Shown here in pieces: positions 60,118-64,000 of a DNA stretch of 64,000 bases (position 1 is the first letter of the stretch; each line of letters begins with the position of its first letter). Source of the stretch: Torreya grandis (taxonomy: Eukaryota; Streptophyta; Pinopsida; Cupressales; Taxaceae); assembly GCA_037957365.1 (NCBI GenBank), contig JARHVA010000006.1, positions 13,536,001 to 13,600,000 on the forward strand. Direction: 5' to 3'. A program made the translations under genes and the position numbers. Under the pieces are notes generated by a model, which did not search any database, was not told the origin of the DNA, and saw only the letters and a program-made list of their open reading frames with translations.

Positions 60118-60135
60118 GTCCCACTAGGCATGCCA
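60118..60135 (-). other. Primer-binding site of A2
   Basis: Minus strand TGGCATGCCTAGTGGGAC, three bases after A2's 5' LTR. A3 is inserted one base beyond it. Confidence 0.85.
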
Positions 60136-60138
60136 TAA

Positions 60139-61522
60139 TGTTTCAATGAATTTATACCTATTATTAGAAAGAGGGAAAATAAGGAACTAATTATGGGTAT
60201 GGTTGAAAAACCTAATTGATGTGCACACATTGAAATTAGAAGATTGTGAATATCTCCTCTTTGGATTGAGAGGATGACCTGTAGATAAGAAAAAACTAAA
60301 TCAAATTTGTTTGTTAGACAAGTAATTGGGTGGATTTCCTAGTGATAGTTAGATCTTTGAAGCAAGAGCTTCCTTAGGTGATGTCAATCCACACATTTTA
60401 AATAATTAAGTTTATAAATAGAATAGGAGGTACTTGTATTAATAAATCAAAAGGTACTAAAATTAAACACAAAAATGCTTGTTAAATAATATTATAGAAA
60501 TGATTAAATTAGTGATAAATTAATTAATAATAGTGCTAGAGGGTGGGGTATGCTTCAAAAAATTGAAAAGGGGTTTGTATATAAGTAGAAACATAGAGAG
60601 TTAGGTTTGGTTAGAGGTAGGTGGGTAAAAATAGCATGCTAGTTTTCACTACCATAGTGACCATCGGTGGTTGTGCTAACCATTAACGATTAAGGTGACC
60701 ATCAGTGGTCAAGGTGATCATTGATAATCAAGATGACCATTGACAATTGGATAGACATTTGATGGTTGAGTCAATCATTGATGGTTACTATGTCTAGATC
60801 TAGATTAGTAAAAATGTTGATTAATGAGATGTAAAGGATGGATTTTGAGAGATGGATAAGACTTGGGTTGATTATGAAATGGAAATAAAGTAAATGAATA
60901 TTAAAAAATAAGTAATTGTCTTACCATAAGTTGCTTGGGTGGATGGTTGAGGTAGTTGACCTATTGGTGGAACCTAATTTGATTTTGATAGAGTAATGGT
61001 ACCCAAAAACTTGGCAGAGAGGTGGTGGAAAATTGACTCTCTAATATGATTGCTGATGGTGATTGATCTATAAGAAATAAACTCCTAGATGCACAAGCTC
61101 TTGATAATAATTTTAGATGGATTTCACCTTCAAGCTCCTATCTTTTTCTGGGCACAAGCAATAGGTGGAAGTGAAGGTTCAACTGAGCTATTTAAATTTA
61201 ACTCATCCATGCAATGATCCATAACAACATTTAGACAACTTATATTTAAAAAATAAAAGTGAGTAGTTTGTATGTTAGTGGTTAAGGAGGTGGACCCTGA
61301 CTATCGATGGTTAGGGTGACCATTAACAGTCAACTTGACCATTGACGATTGAGGGTAAAGAGAAAAAAGGGGTAAAATGTTAGGTTAAGTTAGTTTAGCC
61401 AAACTAACTATGGGTAAGCTCAGTTAGGGGTTAGGTTGGTCAAATGGTCTTGAGTGGTCCTAAGGTGGTCGAGAAAAATTATGAAATTTAGAATCATGGT
61501 GTGCATATTTTTGGTTTCTACC
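60139..61522 (-). repeat. A2 5' LTR
   Basis: On the minus strand it starts GGTAGAAACC (degraded from TGTAGACACC) near 61522 and ends TTGAAACA before the primer site. It resembles the A1 LTR end (GGTGGATTGACAACC / TTAATTAATTTT segments) and A4 more loosely. It contains several short repeats of GTGACCATCGGTGGT type (60655-60770, 61305-61345). The outer border is approximate. Confidence 0.72.
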
Positions 61523-62985
61523 TATGTAACAAATATAAGAGTGAAATTTTATAAATAAATATTTATTTTTTGTTGAGATCTGTTGCTTATGATTATTTTG
61601 GTTTTCTTGATTAGGAATCTAAATTTTAATTGATGGAGAGACTTGATCAAATAAATCCTTTGAGGGAAAGCCATTACAACAAAAAGTAATAAAAATTTCA
61701 TTATGGATTAGATATTAGATAATATTTATTAAAGTAGTCAATGTTATATCACTTGGCACTTAGATATCACATCGGGTTCAACAAATATTTAACCCTAAAT
61801 TAAGATGGGTCAATATAACATAAGGTTAAGAATATAAAAATGGATAAGCACAAGGCTGATAAATAGATATATAATAGGCCATTTAATTTTCAAACTAAGA
61901 TAAAAATATTCTAAATTTAAATGTTGAGATATGCTAAAACTAGAAAATATAACTACTGACTGATATCGTAATAAATTATAAATAAGAGTACTTATCTAGT
62001 TTACTATGCATTTATATATCTAATATAGAATAGGCTAGAATAAAATTAGATCTAGATTTTAGATCAATCATTAGATTCTATAAATTTGCATTATGTGGCC
62101 TCAGAGGCTTGTATCATATCTAGACGGTTACATCGACACTACTATCTAACTTAGATTTAGGTGTCTAGTATAAAATATCAATTAGATCTAGGTATGACCA
62201 CTTAAAATATTATGGGTTTTTATCACCTTTACATTGGTGTGTTTAGATCTCATAGATAAGTTTTCATTCCTTATCAAATGATTAAACCCTTACTTCCTCA
62301 CCCTTAAAGTGACTATGGGAAAAATACATTAGTGGGATCATAGTGTTGAGATATACCAAAGACCCATCTATCAATGGAAACTACCTACATAACCAATACT
62401 CTAAAGAGGGCCTTAAACTTATGTAGTTATTCTCTACATGTTGGTTTGTGTGTGCATAATGATGTAACATGTGATAATCAAGTACATAGAGTGACATATC
62501 TTGTAACTTGGAAAATATGGCTTATGGAATGCTCCATAAGTACATCAGAACTATAAATGGTATGTCCCTATGACTAATATTGAAAGAAGAAAGAATTGAT
62601 AAGCTCACTTAAATACTTGATTAAATTATTTTTGTAGGTTACTTTGTGAGTTTCTAGGTCTATGTTAGGTAAGTAACATATGAGGATTGATATTATATAT
62701 ACATCAGTCCCTTTTGGAAATATCTCTTTAAACACTTAGGTTGGCCATAAGGATGCATTTCATTTAAAAATTTTATGACTTTAGGGCACTAGACACTTAG
62801 CTTAGAAAAGTTCAATGTAAGTATCTAACTAGGACTCAAGTGCCCAAGAGGATAGAAAATAGGTATAGGTCCAAAAATTGTAGAGGATGATAATAATTAG
62901 GTTTATAAAATTTTGAGTAGTATAAAAGGTTTTATCAATAGAATAAAATATGGCTAGACTGATGGGTAAGCAATAGGAACAAGAG
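61523..62985. other. AT-rich sequence outside A2, no gene seen
   Basis: About 1.5 kb that I could not assign to any family here. No coding, long repeat or RNA gene recognised. Short runs such as TTTAGATCTAGG recur but nothing structured. Confidence 0.5.
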
Positions 62986-63790
62986 ATAGTGGATGCATGC
63001 CTTTTGACAGTAGGAAGGTCTTAGAACTAAAGGGTACAACCATGAAAATTTCTTACCAAGTATACAATATTGAGGTATTATATGATTCAAATTTATTATC
63101 TACAATTATGTGCCTCCCACATACACTCTTTCAAAAACTAGCCATGTGCCACCTTACATACCTTCAGTCTATTTCCAAACCACACACATCCCTCCTTAAA
63201 AAATCACCAACCTTTCTATGTCTAACAACCTTTCTCCCTATTTTCACATGTTATATAAATATACTTATATGGATAAATATTTCCTAGATTATTCCACTTC
63301 ACCCTATCAAGCCTTTTCCATTCCTCCTAGTAATTACCCAAGAAACTCCTATGTAATCCCACCCTTCCAATCTAGCTTGACCATGTCAAAAATTGACTTC
63401 AATAACATAGATAATTATGATTAATACTTTAAGGAACCTATCCACCTAAAAATAAGAGTATTTATTTCCTAAAAACCTATAAGGAATACTACTTGATTGG
63501 TATTATCATTGTATTGAAGGGTCCATTCATTCCTTCCACTAACTAATCACTGAGTTTATCAAGGTTTTAGATATGAAAAACATTGTGAAGATTGGAATTC
63601 AAGCATTTTGCCACATCAAACAAGAATATGGTAGTAGGCCCTTTATTCATTTGCTAGTGTTCCTCATATGGACCAAAGAGAGTTGTGTGACCTCTTCCTT
63701 TACTCCCTTAATTAGGAGATGAGGGAAGATGTTTGGTTTTTACCCTACCAGTCCTATGAAGAAGCTATTGAGAGTGACTTATGAATAGAT
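62986..63790 (+). pseudogene. Possible gag fragment of a further family A relative
   Basis: Near 63440 the plus strand has K-E-P-I-H-L (compare Y-K-E-P-I-H-P in A3 gag), and near 63497 D-W-Y-Y-H-C-I-E-G-S-I-H followed by L-I-T-E-F-I-K-V-L, which lines up with the W-Y-x-x-Y-H-x4-G-H knuckle module with residues lost. A 68-residue S/P/Y-rich open stretch (63218-63424) precedes it. Weak; may be an unrelated low-complexity region. Confidence 0.35.
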
Positions 63791-64000
63791 AAGGTGAACA
63801 TCAATAGTGGTTGATGAAGCTATAGGGCTAACAAGTGCATCATCATCCCAAACCAAAATAATGGGGGGTTTAAAAATGTGAGATAAAACATTGTCAATAA
63901 TCAAAGAACTAAAATACTTAATCAAAATAGGAAAATAACCACTGATGGCATGATTTATCAAGGCAATGAGTGTAATCCTATTCCCAATAATCCATCTCAA

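Noticed and set aside
63779..64000. Minus-strand 73-residue frame at the window end
   Set aside because: Runs off the edge, no recognisable domain, and lies opposite a possible gag remnant.

Overview
This window is repeat-dense plant nuclear DNA with no intact host gene, tRNA or rRNA that I can support. It consists almost entirely of decayed Ty3/gypsy LTR retrotransposons nested in one another. The plant assignment rests on the element types: Tat-like pol with an extra RNase H, plant-style gag zinc knuckles and tRNA primer sites. LTR pairs differ visibly, mostly by transitions, so the insertions are old. That would fit a large, slowly turning-over genome such as a gymnosperm, but the species cannot be fixed from this sequence.

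Layout, using my own labels. A2 (minus strand) is the host element. Its 5' LTR is at 60139-61522 and its primer site at 60118-60135; leader, gag, protease, RT/RNase H, extra RNase H and integrase run leftward from 49930 to 40374; its 3' noncoding region resumes at 10408-9679. Three relatives interrupt it. A1 (plus, 10414-40368, perfect CCATG target duplication) sits in its 3' region. A3 (plus, 49931-60111) sits directly beside its primer site. A4 (minus, from 9678 leftward) lies to the left. C (minus, 16829-33911), a different family, is inserted in A1. B (plus, 1-5143), a third family, is inserted in the gag of A4. The nesting is therefore three levels deep.

A1 and A3 share one non-autonomous design: a gag-derived region joined directly to the GPY/F tail of integrase, with protease, RT, RNase H and the integrase core absent. 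In A3 this fusion stays in one reading frame for about 1,326 codons, broken only by stop codons. A2 has the complete pol and is the kind of partner that could have mobilised them. Downstream of pol, A1, A2 and A3 share a conserved set of short repeats and hairpins whose stems are preserved despite sequence drift.

C is the most unusual unit. Its LTRs (5.75 and 5.54 kb) are each about as long as its 5.8 kb internal region. Each LTR holds a roughly 1,000-codon reading frame of unknown function in the element's sense direction, preceded by a TATA box and two arrays of imperfect palindromes, and followed by a second TATA box. In C the extra RNase H lies between protease and RT, whereas in A2 it lies between RNase H and integrase. 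A1 (into A2) and C (into A1) went in at homologous positions four bases apart, which suggests a shared insertion hot spot.
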